A DNA stretch of 10,148 bases from Pseudomonadota bacterium (GCA_023391905.1 JAEWAD010000496.1:1-10148); one strand, 5' to 3'. Positions 1-9,347 are shown, counted from the first letter of the stretch. Program-made: numbers and translations. Notes: generated from the letters alone by a model not told the origin.

Positions 1-2
1 CC

Positions 3-629
3 GGCCCCCGCCGACGACACCAGGGCGCGTCGGGCCGCGCCGCGCGCCGCCTGGGTCGGAAAGGCGATGATCTGCCTGCGCACGCCGTCATCGGCGCCGG
101 TCCGGGCCTCCAGCCGGCGCTGGGCCAGCATCTGCTCCGCCTCCTCGACGAGGATGGCGAGGCCGTGCTGCGAGAAGCGGGCGCCGGGATTGTGCGCCAG
201 CAGGCGCAGCACCGCGCGGTCGCCGCGGTCGAGCAGCGCATCGGACACCGCTTCCGAAACCCAGGCACGGCCGGCCATGGCGCAGAGACGGTCATGCGGC
301 AGCGTCGCCGCGAGCGCGACGAGGCTTCCGTCGTCGAAGGCGACCGAGTGGCGCAGCACCGGCTCGGCCGTGTCGCTCGAATGGGTGGCGAAATGGCAAA
401 GGATCGCCGCCGGCGCGTTCGGCAGCAGGGCGACCCGGTCGGCGAGCGCCGCCTGCTCGGCCCCGGTCAGCGCGTCGAAAACGCCGAGCACGATCTCGCT
501 GTAGAGCGCGGCGGTCTGCGGCGACACGGCATGGCCGGCATGGCCGTAGAGGTCGGTGATCGACGCGAGCAGCGCGGCGCGTCGTCCCGACGGCACCGCG
601 GCATCGGTTCCGATCAGGTGGTCATCCAT
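3..629 (-). CDS. DUF2336 domain protein, N-terminal part (C-terminus beyond left edge)
   Basis: Reading leftward from the ATG at 627-629, the frame stays open for 209 codons to the window edge, so the C-terminal part is missing. The translation resembles DUF2336 proteins, a mostly helical alphaproteobacterial family usually some 350-380 residues long with no firmly established biochemical role. The diagnostic stretch is near residues 133-153, where LLDRGDRAVLRLLAHNPGAR is followed by FS; this RGD...VL..L..N.GA.FS pattern is the family hallmark. No signal peptide or membrane segment is visible, so a cytoplasmic protein is likely. A second ATG at 623-625 is in another frame and stops after two further codons, and the ATG at 652-654 is also out of frame, so 629 is the only reasonable start, although no good Shine-Dalgarno precedes it. 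Family assignment is fairly sure; function is unknown. Confidence 0.8.
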   Translation of the reverse strand, partial: MDDHLIGTDAAVPSGRRAALLASITDLYGHAGHAVSPQTAALYSEIVLGVFDALTGAEQAALADRVALLPNAPAAILCHFATHSSDTAEPVLRHSVAFDDGSLVALAATLPHDRLCAMAGRAWVSEAVSDALLDRGDRAVLRLLAHNPGARFSQHGLAILVEEAEQMLAQRRLEARTGADDGVRRQIIAFPTQAARGAARRALVSSAGA

Positions 630-711
630 GCGCGTCGTCCGGCGTGGTTGTCATGCGGGAACGGTCGCAGCCAAACCATAAGAAACGATTGAGGCGCGGG
701 GTTTCCGGAAC

Positions 712-728
712 GTTACCACGGGGGTAAC
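712..728. promoter_or_regulatory. Inverted repeat GTTACC-N5-GGTAAC upstream of the DUF2336 gene
   Basis: The arms GTTACC (712-717) and GGTAAC (723-728) are perfectly complementary around a 5-nt centre. The element lies 83 bp upstream of the DUF2336 start, a reasonable place for an operator or activator site. I do not recognise the regulator, and no clear -35/-10 pair could be tied to it. Confidence 0.3.
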
Positions 729-909
729 AAACCGACCGTTCGGCGGCGGAATCATGGTGAACGCGCGTTGACGATTGCGGCGACAGGCGCGCGGAAAAAT
801 GACGCTGCGGCGGCGGATTTTCACAGGAGGATTTGGGAGATTATTCCACGGCTTACCGGAAAAACGGCGCGATTCCGCGGTCATTGCCGCCGAGCCGGCA
901 AATTATCCC

Positions 910-938
910 CTTGCCGGCGGCGACGATCACGTTAGTAT
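910..938 (+). promoter_or_regulatory. Possible sigma70-type promoter for the 27-codon gene
   Basis: CTTGCC (910-915) and TAGTAT (933-938) are separated by 17 bp. Against the rhizobial housekeeping consensus CTTGAC-N17-CTATAT the -35 matches 5 of 6 and the -10 only 3 of 6. A start of transcription near 945 would give a leader of about 35 nt before the ATG at 982. The call is a guess supported mainly by position and spacing. Confidence 0.33.
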
Positions 939-981
939 TTACGGTGGAAGTTGGGCGTGAAGAGAGACCCGGGAGATGTCC

Positions 982-1065
982 ATGAGCCTCGCTAAACCGT
1001 TCCATCTGCTGGCCGTCAGTGCCGCTTTTGTGTTCGTCGCGGCAATCGTATTCGGAGCGATCTGA
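982..1065 (+). CDS. 27-residue predicted single-pass membrane peptide
   Basis: The 27-codon frame starts at ATG 982-984 and ends at TGA 1063-1065. The product begins MSLAKPFHLL and continues with an almost unbroken run of Ala, Val, Phe and Ile ending in FGAI, which predicts a single transmembrane helix with a short positively charged N-terminus (Lys, His) and essentially no C-terminal tail. The ribosome binding sequence GGGAG at 971-975 sits 6 nt before this ATG. An in-frame ATG at 976 overlaps the end of that sequence and is less likely, though it would add only two residues. The gene stands alone between DUF2336 and azlD. My impression is that similar tiny hydrophobic proteins occur in other Hyphomicrobiales, often unannotated, but I could not search. 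Function is unknown; regulators of larger membrane proteins and membrane-stress peptides are both possible. Confidence 0.6.
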   Translation: MSLAKPFHLLAVSAAFVFVAAIVFGAI

Positions 1066-1215
1066 TTCCTCCGCCGGCCTTTTAGGAGCACGCGTTCCCG
1101 ACAGCGTATCTGGCAGAACCGACCGGATTTATCCGGAGGGAGAGCAGTGTAGCCTTCGCGGGCCGCCCCTGGCGGACGACCGAAGCGAGGCCTGGACTGC
1201 AAGGTCAGGCTGCGG

Positions 1216-1230
1216 CCGGCCAAGGGCCGG
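1216..1230. terminator. Short GC hairpin just downstream of azlD
   Basis: CCGGCC (1216-1221), a 3-nt loop and GGCCGG (1225-1230) form a perfect 6-bp GC stem. It begins 9 nt beyond the azlD stop codon in the direction of azlCD transcription, and rightward transcripts from the 27-codon gene would also meet it. No T-run follows on either strand, so intrinsic termination is uncertain; alphaproteobacterial terminators often lack a clear one. Confidence 0.3.
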
Positions 1231-1239
1231 GATCGCCTC

Positions 1240-1560
1240 TCACATACCCACGCCGGCGCGCCAGGCCGCGACCACGGCCATGCCGGCGAAGGCCGCCACG
1301 ATGTCGTTGCGCCGCCAGTAGTAGACGACGATCGTCGCCGCGAACCCCGCATATTCGGCCGGCCCGCCATGCGCCACGATCGGCCCTAGGATCGCGCCCA
1401 TGATGGCGAGCGGCAGCGCCTTCAGCCAGATCTCGACGCGCGGCGTCACCGCGACGAAGCGCATCAGGAAGAAGCCGGCGATCCGCGTCAGATAGGCCGC
1501 CACCGTCATGACGGCGATGACGATCGCGAAGCCGGCCGTCGTGTTGGGATCAATGCCCAT
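1240..1560 (-). CDS. azlD: AzlD family branched-chain amino acid exporter subunit
   Basis: The product has 106 residues, the usual size for AzlD, the small membrane partner of AzlC in the LIV-E exporter family of the inner membrane. Hydrophobic stretches are seen at about residues 10-35, 45-65 and 68-102. The N-terminal segment around AAYLTRIAGFFLMR carries the YLTR-x-x-G/P pattern typical of AzlD, followed by WLKALPLAIMGAILGPIV. An excellent ribosome binding sequence, GGAGG, lies 8 nt upstream of the ATG. The start overlaps the end of azlC by 11 bp, so translation is probably coupled and the two subunits made together. The substrate, leucine/isoleucine/valine or analogues, is taken from the family, not from this sequence. 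It is the last gene of its unit. Confidence 0.88.
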   Translation of the reverse strand: MGIDPNTTAGFAIVIAVMTVAAYLTRIAGFFLMRFVAVTPRVEIWLKALPLAIMGAILGPIVAHGGPAEYAGFAATIVVYYWRRNDIVAAFAGMAVVAAWRAGVGM

Positions 1561-2272
1561 CGCGCGCGCCTCCGTCCGCGGAAACCGTCGCGCGCGGCAT
1601 GAAGGCGGCCGTCAGGCTGCCGGCCAGCCCGCCCGCGAGCACATGCATCGAGCCGCCGACATAGCGTTCGAACACGATCGCCACACCGCCACCGATGACC
1701 AGCGGCAGCACGTCGGCCCTGCCCTTCCAGAAGCCGCAGGCGAGCGACAGGAAGAAGGCGGGCAGGAAGAAATCGAGGCCGAAGCGGCGCGTATCGCCGA
1801 GCATCTGGCCGAAGCCGGCGCCGGCGATGGTGCCGGCGACCCAGCCGACCATGCAGCCGAGCCCCATGCCGACGAAGACACCAACATCGCGCCGGCCCTG
1901 GTCGCGCTCCTGCATCGCCGTCGCCCAGTTGGCGTCGACGAGCACATACATGGACGCATAGGCGATCCAGGGCGGCAGACCGCGCATCCAGGGCTGCATC
2001 GCCGCGCCGAACAGGACGTAGCGGGCATTCATCGCGACGACGGCGACGAAGACGGCGAAGAGCAGATCGGGCGCGTTCCAGGCGTGCAGCGCCAGCAGCT
2101 GCGCCGTGCCGGCATAGACGATGACGCTCATCGCGGTGGCGCCGAGGATCGAGATGCCGACCTGCGCCGCCAGCACGCCGAACACCATGCCGAACGCGAT
2201 CATGCCGGGCAGAAGCGCGAGGCCTTCGAGAAAGCCCCGGCGAAAACCGGCGGCGGTGAATGTGGCCGACAT
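1550..2272 (-). CDS. azlC: AzlC family branched-chain amino acid exporter subunit
   Basis: This 240-residue polytopic inner-membrane protein is the large subunit of an AzlCD exporter. Family features in order are the N-terminal GFLEGLALLPGMIAFGMVFG segment, YAGTAQLLAL in the second membrane span (the AG..Q motif), NARYVLFGAAMQPW in the next, and VDANWA where the family usually has TDE-F-like residues. Further hydrophobic spans cover the C-terminal half. I chose the ATG at 2270-2272 because it gives the usual family length with about 15 residues before the first conserved segment. The frame is open further upstream, with another ATG at 2330-2332 and one at 2456-2458, but the extra residues (GRLPQRSRPA and similar) do not look like AzlC. 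No strong ribosome binding sequence precedes 2272, so the start is slightly uncertain. It overlaps azlD, with which it forms a unit. Confidence 0.88.
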   Translation of the reverse strand: MSATFTAAGFRRGFLEGLALLPGMIAFGMVFGVLAAQVGISILGATAMSVIVYAGTAQLLALHAWNAPDLLFAVFVAVVAMNARYVLFGAAMQPWMRGLPPWIAYASMYVLVDANWATAMQERDQGRRDVGVFVGMGLGCMVGWVAGTIAGAGFGQMLGDTRRFGLDFFLPAFFLSLACGFWKGRADVLPLVIGGGVAIVFERYVGGSMHVLAGGLAGSLTAAFMPRATVSADGGARDGH

Positions 2273-2497
2273 GGAGACTTTTTCTGGCGAGCACGACTGC
2301 GGCGAGGAATGAGTGTCCCTAGCGGATTCCATGGCACCGCACCAGACAAGATAGCGAGCCACGCTTGCAGCCGGCCTGGAACGCTGCGGCAGCCGCCCTG
2401 CGCCGCCCACGAGGGCGCGGCGAAACGCCCATGCTGCTTGCTCGCCCGTCGGATCCACGCCATATGCAGCGCTCCAGCAAGGCCAGTACCAGCAAGC
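2273..2497. other. Divergent promoter region between azlC and the glycosyltransferase gene
   Basis: These 225 bp must hold the starts of transcription for both diverging genes. I could not pick a convincing -35/-10 pair for either direction. A bulged GC-rich inverted repeat is visible around 2399-2423 (CGCCGCCC facing GGGCGCGGCG). No additional gene is supported. Confidence 0.4.
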
Positions 2498-3469
2498 ATG
2501 TCATTTTCCAGCAGCCTGAGACGCGTCCGCTTCTATGCGAAGGGCGTCATTCGCGACCTGATTCCCTCCTCGATCTACGGGCAACGGCTGGACAGGCTTT
2601 ACGCCGCGCTCGACCCGCTGGCCCAGGAAGAGGCGGTGCACCGCAGGCTCGGCTACTACAACAAGCTGGAGAGCGTCCACGATCTGATCGGAGCTTCAGA
2701 GATCCGGGATATCGCGAGGAAGCCGAGCTACTGCTATTACGACTTCAAGGAATTCGCCAATTTCTTCGAAGACAGGATGCGGGTCGCGTACGACTTCGGC
2801 GATGTGACCTACGTTCCGGCCGAACCGTCGATCGTCAAGAGCCGGCCGATCGGCGAGACGAACGCCAATTCGGTCATCATGAAGCTCGACAAGCTCCGGC
2901 ACTTCACCTGGCCGAGGGATCGGACTCCGTTCAAGGACAAGCGCAAGAGCGCCGTCTGGCGCGGCATTCTCGGCCACAATCCGGTCCGGCGCGTGCTGGT
3001 CGAGAAGTTCCGGCAGCACCCGGTGCATGACATCGGCCATACCTGCGACGCGGGCGGCGCGATTGCGCCGAAGGCCTTTCTCGACATCCGCGCACAGCTG
3101 CAGCACCGCTACATCCTGTCGATCGAAGGCAACGACGTCGCGACCAATCTGAAATGGATCATGGCGTCGCAATCGCTCTGCGTCATGCCGCGGCCGCGCT
3201 ACGAAACCTGGTTCATGGAAGGGCGGCTCGTTCCGGGCGTCCACTACGCCGAGGTCCGGCCGGACTTTGCCGATCTCGAAGAGACGATCGCCCATTACGA
3301 CCGCAACGAAGACGAGGCCCGCGCGATCATCGAAAACGCCAACCGCCATGTCGCGCAGTTCGGCGATCGCCGCACCGAGAATCTGCTCTCGATCCTGGTC
3401 CTGCAGAAATACTTCGAGCGCACCGGTCAGCGAGCCCCGGCGCCGTTCTCGAACGCCCTGTTCGACTGA
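2498..3469 (+). CDS. Family 90 glycosyltransferase (CAP10-like, LPS-modifying type)
   Basis: The 323-residue product resembles bacterial GT90 proteins (Glyco_transf_90/CAP10 domain) annotated as lipopolysaccharide-modifying or core glycosyltransferases. The C-terminal half carries the recognisable blocks: LSIEGNDVATNLKW at residues 207-220, then VMPRPRYETWFMEGRLVPGV near 229-248 and a conserved His-Tyr just after it, followed by a helical tail with ANRHVAQF (281-288) and LLSILVLQKYFERTG (296-310). The N-terminal part has RLGYYNKLE (50-58) and SRPIGETNANSV (115-126), also typical. There is no signal peptide or membrane span, so it probably acts on the cytoplasmic face of the inner membrane using a nucleotide sugar; donor and acceptor cannot be read from sequence. 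No upstream in-frame ATG or GTG is close and a good ribosome binding site is missing; the nearest AAGG is about 15 nt away, so the start is moderately sure. It is a lone gene, convergent with metH. Confidence 0.8.
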   Translation: MSFSSSLRRVRFYAKGVIRDLIPSSIYGQRLDRLYAALDPLAQEEAVHRRLGYYNKLESVHDLIGASEIRDIARKPSYCYYDFKEFANFFEDRMRVAYDFGDVTYVPAEPSIVKSRPIGETNANSVIMKLDKLRHFTWPRDRTPFKDKRKSAVWRGILGHNPVRRVLVEKFRQHPVHDIGHTCDAGGAIAPKAFLDIRAQLQHRYILSIEGNDVATNLKWIMASQSLCVMPRPRYETWFMEGRLVPGVHYAEVRPDFADLEETIAHYDRNEDEARAIIENANRHVAQFGDRRTENLLSILVLQKYFERTGQRAPAPFSNALFD

Positions 3470-3518
3470 ACGCGCTCAAGGTGGCGTGAGCGCCGGCCGC
3501 CGCACCGGGAGAGGCAGG

Positions 3519-3550
3519 CTTCACGCAGGGCGCATGCGACCTGCGTGAAG
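3519..3550. terminator. Bidirectional hairpin between GT90 and metH
   Basis: CTTCACGCAGG (3519-3529) and CCTGCGTGAAG (3540-3550) form a perfect 11-bp stem around a 10-nt loop that itself contains the palindrome CGCATGCG. It starts 3 nt beyond the TAG stop of the leftward metH C-terminal gene and about 50 nt after the stop of the rightward glycosyltransferase gene. No T-run follows on either strand, so efficiency is uncertain, but the place between convergent genes and the perfect stem fit a shared terminator. Confidence 0.55.
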
Positions 3551-3553
3551 AAA

Positions 3554-6225
<2,672 letters not shown>

Positions 6226-6229
<4 letters not shown>

Positions 6230-7287
6230 GAGGCGATTTCAAACGGTTCGAGGCCGGAAAGGCGCATTTTCGGAGCGATGGCAGGCAGGGCGCGCGGAGT
6301 AACGCCCTCGACCACCTCGGCGATGGCACGGATGTGGTCCGGCGTGGTGCCGCAGCAACCGCCGACGACGTTGACGAGGCCGGACTTGGCGAATTCGCCG
6401 ACCAGCACGGCCATCGCCTCGGGGCTCTCGTCATACTCGCCGAATTCGTTCGGCAGGCCGGCATTCGGATAGGCGCAGACGAGCGTATCGGCGATGCGGG
6501 AGATCTCGTCGATATGGGCGCGCATCTCGCGGGCGCCGAGCGCGCAGTTCAGTCCGATCGAGAACGGCTGCGCATGGCGCAGCGAATACCAGAACGCCGT
6601 CGGCGTCTGGCCGGAGAGCGTCCGGCCCGAGAGATCGGTAATCGTGCCGGAGATCATCACCGGCAGCGTCACGCCCTTCTCATCGAACACGTCCTCGACG
6701 GCGGCGACCGCCGCCTTGGCGTTCAGCGTGTCGAAGATCGTCTCGATCAGGATGATGTCCGAACCGCCGTCGATCAGGCCGCGCGTGGCATCCGCGTAGG
6801 CGTCGCGCAGCTCGTCGAAGGTGACGGCGCGAAAACCCGGATTGTTGACATCCGGCGAGATCGAGGCGGTGCGGTTGGTCGGTCCGATGGCGCCGGCGAC
6901 GAAACGCGGCCGGCCGGTCGCGGCGGCGACCGTGTCCGCCGCCCGCTTGGCAACGCGCGCGCCTTCGAGGTTGAGCTCGTAGGCAAGCTCTTCCATGCCG
7001 TAGTCGGCCTGGGCGATCGTCGTCGAGGAGAAGGTGTTGGTCTCGACGATGTCGGCGCCGGCCTCGAAATACTGGCGGTGGATGGCCTCGATCGCATCCG
7101 GCTTCGTAATGACGAGCAGGTCGTTGTTGCCCATGAGGTCGCGATGCCAATCCTTGAAGCGCTCGCCGCGGAAATCCGCTTCGGAGAGTTTCAGGCGCTG
7201 GATCATCGTGCCCATGGCGCCGTCGAGCACGAGGATGCGCTGCGCCGCGGCGCGCTTCAGATCGGTGGTGGAGGCTGAGATCGTCAT
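6226..7287 (-). CDS. metH: Cobalamin-dependent methionine synthase, homocysteine-binding subunit (split MetH N-terminus)
   Basis: The 353-residue product is a complete homocysteine S-methyltransferase barrel, the same length as the N-terminal module of E. coli MetH. The zinc ligands are all present: Cys248 in GLNCALG and Cys311/Cys312 in GGCCGTTPDH. Also seen are LDGAMGTMIQ (21-30), ETNTFSSTTIAQADYG (82-97), GAIGPTNRTAS (132-142) and the linker sequence MRLSGLEPFEIAS, where the protein ends. In ordinary MetH the next residues are the FVN-GERTNVTG block, here encoded by the following gene through an ATGA overlap. I chose ATG 7285-7287 because GAAAGAG sits a few nt upstream; an in-frame ATG at 7303-7305 would add six residues. 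The gene follows metF by 40 nt. Intact active-site residues and the clean break at a domain boundary argue for a functional subunit, not a decaying fragment. Confidence 0.93.
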
Positions 7288-7324
7288 GATGTGCTCTTTC
7301 GCCATTCGGTTCCGATGAGCAAGG

Positions 7325-7354
7325 CCCTCACCCGACCTTCTCCCCGAGGGAGAG
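7325..7354. repeat. Short rhizobial-type GC repeat covering the end of metF
   Basis: The plus strand reads CCCTCACCCGACCTTCTCCC followed by CGAGGGAGAG. To my knowledge very similar CCCTCACCC..CTCTCCCC..GGGGAGAG units are scattered between genes in many Hyphomicrobiales genomes. On the metF strand the core CTCCC-TCG-GGGAG forms a small hairpin. The element supplies the last eight MetF codons and the stop. Only one copy is present in this window, so the repeat assignment rests on recall. Confidence 0.45.
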
Positions 7355-8269
7355 CGCTTCCGTCGTCGCGGCCTGCGCCGGCCGCATGCCGAGCAGGTGG
7401 CAGATCGCATAGACCAGATCGGCGCGGTTCATCGTGTAGAAATGGAACTCGTTGACGCCCCGGTCGACCAGGTCGAACACCTGTTCGGCGCAGACGGCAG
7501 CGGCGACCAGCTGCCGCGTCGTCGCGTCGTCCTCAAGGCCCTCGAAGCGGGCCGCGAACCAGGATGGAATGCTGGCGCCGGCCTTTTCGGCGAACTTCGC
7601 CGTCTGCGTGAAATTCTGTACCGGCACGATGCCGGGCACGATCGGGATGTCGATGCCCGCCGCGGCGACGCGGTCGAGGAAGGCCGAATAGAGATCGTTG
7701 TCGAAGAAGAACTGGGTGATCGCCCGCGTCGCGCCGGCATCGACCTTGCGCTTCAGATTGTCCAACTCGGTCTGCCAGTCGCGGCTTTCGGGATGGCGCT
7801 CGGCATAGGCCGACACGGAGACCTCGATCTCCGGGTGACGGCTGCGGATCGCGCTAACGAGATCGGACGCCTGCGCATAACCCTCCGGATGCGGCCGGTA
7901 GACCGCGCCGATGCCTTCGACCGGATCGCCCCGCAAGCCGACGATGTGGCGCACGCCGAGCTCCGCGTAGCCGTCGACCACGGCGTCGATCTCCGCCTTG
8001 CTGGCGCCGACGCAGGTCAGGTGCGCCGCCGGCTTCAGCGCCGTTTCGGTCAGGATGCGCGACACGGTGGCGTGGGTGCGCTCGCGGGTCGATCCGCCCG
8101 CGCCATAGGTGACCGACACGAAGGACGGCGCGAGCGGCGCCAGCCGCTCGATCGAGGCCCAGAGCGTCTCCTCCATCGCGGGTGTCTTCGGCGGAAAGAA
8201 CTCGAACGACACCTTCAGTGCCGAAGCCCCTGCCCCGTTGCGGCTCGCCCGATCGATCGTCTCACGCAT
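7328..8269 (-). CDS. metF: 5,10-methylenetetrahydrofolate reductase
   Basis: The 313-residue product is a MetF, the flavin (FAD) TIM-barrel enzyme that reduces 5,10-methylene- to 5-methyltetrahydrofolate with NAD(P)H, feeding MetH. Visible signatures are SFEFFPPKTP (21-30) with the catalytic Glu, VTYGAGGSTRERT (53-65), HLTCVG (83-88), GLRGDP (111-116) with the folate-contacting Asp, TQFFFDND (185-192) with the conserved Gln, VPGIVPVQNF (211-220) and NEFHFYTMNR (273-282) near the C-terminus. The start ATG 8267-8269 shares one base with the upstream regulator's stop (TGATG), and GGAG lies 8 nt before it, so translation is coupled. The first 16 or so residues are a variable extension. The tail LSLGEKVG after residue 305 is encoded by a repeat-like element and is probably not conserved. 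Part of the operon with the regulator and both metH genes. Cytoplasmic. Confidence 0.95.
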   Translation of the reverse strand: MRETIDRASRNGAGASALKVSFEFFPPKTPAMEETLWASIERLAPLAPSFVSVTYGAGGSTRERTHATVSRILTETALKPAAHLTCVGASKAEIDAVVDGYAELGVRHIVGLRGDPVEGIGAVYRPHPEGYAQASDLVSAIRSRHPEIEVSVSAYAERHPESRDWQTELDNLKRKVDAGATRAITQFFFDNDLYSAFLDRVAAAGIDIPIVPGIVPVQNFTQTAKFAEKAGASIPSWFAARFEGLEDDATTRQLVAAAVCAEQVFDLVDRGVNEFHFYTMNRADLVYAICHLLGMRPAQAATTEALSLGEKVG

Positions 8270-9273
8270 CACGCGGTCTCCAACCCCTTCGCAGCCCCGG
8301 CGACGATGAAGCGCGGATCCCGCGCCAGCCAGAGCGTGACTGTCAATTGTTCCGTGGCGGACGCGGCCGCCAGATCGATCGCCTCGTCCAGCACGAGGCC
8401 AGCCTGGTCGATCCAGGCCCGCATCGTCTCGTGCGAGAAGCCGAGCCGGCGATGCGCATGGCGCTCGCGCAGGAACTCGAGGCCATGCGGCGCGAAATCG
8501 ACCACCAGCAGCCGCCCGTCCGGCCGCAGCACGCGCGCGGCCTCCGCCAGCGCTACCGCCGGATCGTCGAGATAGTGCAGCACCTGATGGATGGCCACGA
8601 GATCGAAACTGTCGCGCGGCATCGGTAACTTCATGATGTCGCCGTGCCGGACCTGCGCATGCGCGATGCCGGCCTTGTCGAGATTGGCGCGCGCCACCGC
8701 CAGCATGGCCGTCGAGGCGTCGATGCCGACCGCCTTCTGGTAGAGCGGCGCGAACAGCTCCAGCATCCGGCCGGTGCCGGTGCCGATATCGAGGAAGGCG
8801 CCGATTGGCCGCGTGCCGACGATCTTGAGCATCGCGGCCTCGACGGCGGCGTCGGGCACGTGCAGCGAACGAATGGTGTCCCACTCGGCGGCGTTTTCCG
8901 TGAAATAGCGCGCCGCGACCTGCGCATGCTCGCGCTTGACGCCGGCGAGCCATTCGCGGTCCCGCGCCAGCGTCGCATCGTCGGTGGCGGCGAGCCCCAC
9001 CAGGTCCTGGACGAGGCGTCGCTCGGCGGCCGATTCGGAGAGCCGGTAGTAGACCCACGCGCCTTCCGGATAGCGCTCGATCAGCCCCGCCTCGGTGAGC
9101 AGCTTCAGGTGGCGCGAGATGCGCGGCTGCGACTGGCCGAGGATCGAGGTCAGGTCCTTGACCGACAGCTCGCCGGCCGCGAGCAGCGCCAGAATGCGGT
9201 AGCGCGTCGCCTCGCCGGCCGCCTTGAGCGCCGCGATGATCGCATCCGTCGAAAGAGCCGCCTGACCCGCCAT
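8269..9273 (-). CDS. sahR: SahR-like ArsR-family regulator with methyltransferase-fold sensor domain
   Basis: The 334-residue protein has an ArsR-type winged helix at about 10-85 (recognition helix around QPRISRHLKLLTEAGL, 49-64, and wing GAWVYYRL) followed by a class I SAM-dependent methyltransferase fold. Motif I is LDIGTGTGRMLELF (161-174), the acidic end of strand 2 is GIDAST (183-188), and VLRPDGRLLVVDF (248-260) is the post-motif segment. This architecture, placed directly before metF and metH, is that of SahR, a repressor of S-adenosylmethionine-cycle genes whose methylase-like domain binds S-adenosylhomocysteine and then releases DNA. No metal-binding cysteines typical of arsenic or zinc sensors are seen in the helix-turn-helix domain. 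GGAG lies 7 nt before the ATG. It is first in the operon and its own promoter contains a 24-bp palindrome, implying autoregulation. Whether the domain still catalyses methyl transfer is unknown. Confidence 0.82.
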   Translation of the reverse strand: MAGQAALSTDAIIAALKAAGEATRYRILALLAAGELSVKDLTSILGQSQPRISRHLKLLTEAGLIERYPEGAWVYYRLSESAAERRLVQDLVGLAATDDATLARDREWLAGVKREHAQVAARYFTENAAEWDTIRSLHVPDAAVEAAMLKIVGTRPIGAFLDIGTGTGRMLELFAPLYQKAVGIDASTAMLAVARANLDKAGIAHAQVRHGDIMKLPMPRDSFDLVAIHQVLHYLDDPAVALAEAARVLRPDGRLLVVDFAPHGLEFLRERHAHRRLGFSHETMRAWIDQAGLVLDEAIDLAAASATEQLTVTLWLARDPRFIVAGAAKGLETA

Positions 9274-9323
9274 CGTGAAACTCCAGCCTCGCGGCGCGCC
9301 ATCGACGCCTGCGAGTTCGGAGT

Positions 9324-9347
9324 AGATATAAAGATATCTTTATATCT
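9324..9347. promoter_or_regulatory. Perfect 24-bp palindrome, probable SahR operator
   Basis: The half-site AGATATAAAGAT is followed directly by its exact reverse complement ATCTTTATATCT, centred between 9335 and 9336. It lies 51-74 bp upstream of the regulator's ATG in the only intergenic gap of the operon head. A continuous A/T-rich palindrome is the type of site used by dimeric winged-helix ArsR proteins and, as I recall, resembles the AAGATATCTT-centred SahR motif. It fills the -35/-10 spacer and extends into the -10, so occupancy should block RNA polymerase. Confidence 0.72.

Larger units (their letters stand above)
630..981. other. 352-bp intergenic region without a convincing gene
   Basis: This stretch separates the leftward DUF2336 gene from the rightward 27-codon gene, so it should hold both promoters. 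Short open frames exist on both strands, but they lack family resemblance and correctly spaced ribosome binding sites. Visible structure includes an inverted repeat at 712-728, the triplet TTGCCG (884-889), CCGGCAA (895-901) and TTGCCGG (911-917) that can pair in two exclusive ways, an isolated AGGAGG at 825-830 with no usable start after it, and a weak promoter at 910-938. It is locally richer in A+T than the flanking coding DNA. Confidence 0.6.

Noticed and set aside
630..730. EcfG general-stress promoter (GGAAC-N16/17-CGTT) before DUF2336
   Set aside because: GGAAC- and CGTT-like pieces occur, but no pair has the right spacing on either strand.
651..884. 77-codon minus-strand frame in the intergenic region
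   Set aside because: Its sequence is Arg/Pro-rich and low in complexity, with no good ribosome binding sequence and no familiar motif.
825..985. AGGAGG at 825-830 followed by a frame from TTG 833 to TGA 985
   Set aside because: The gap from AGGAGG to TTG is only 2 nt and no ATG or GTG follows in that frame; the frame also runs into the small-protein start region.
1508..2497. Plus-strand frame continuous with, and upstream of, the glycosyltransferase
   Set aside because: It is antisense to azlC and azlD and has no homology-like blocks; the glycosyltransferase match begins after the ATG at 2498.
8270..9058. Upstream in-frame extension of metF
   Set aside because: It overlaps the SahR-like gene in another frame; MetF similarity starts only after the ATG at 8267-8269, which has a ribosome binding sequence.
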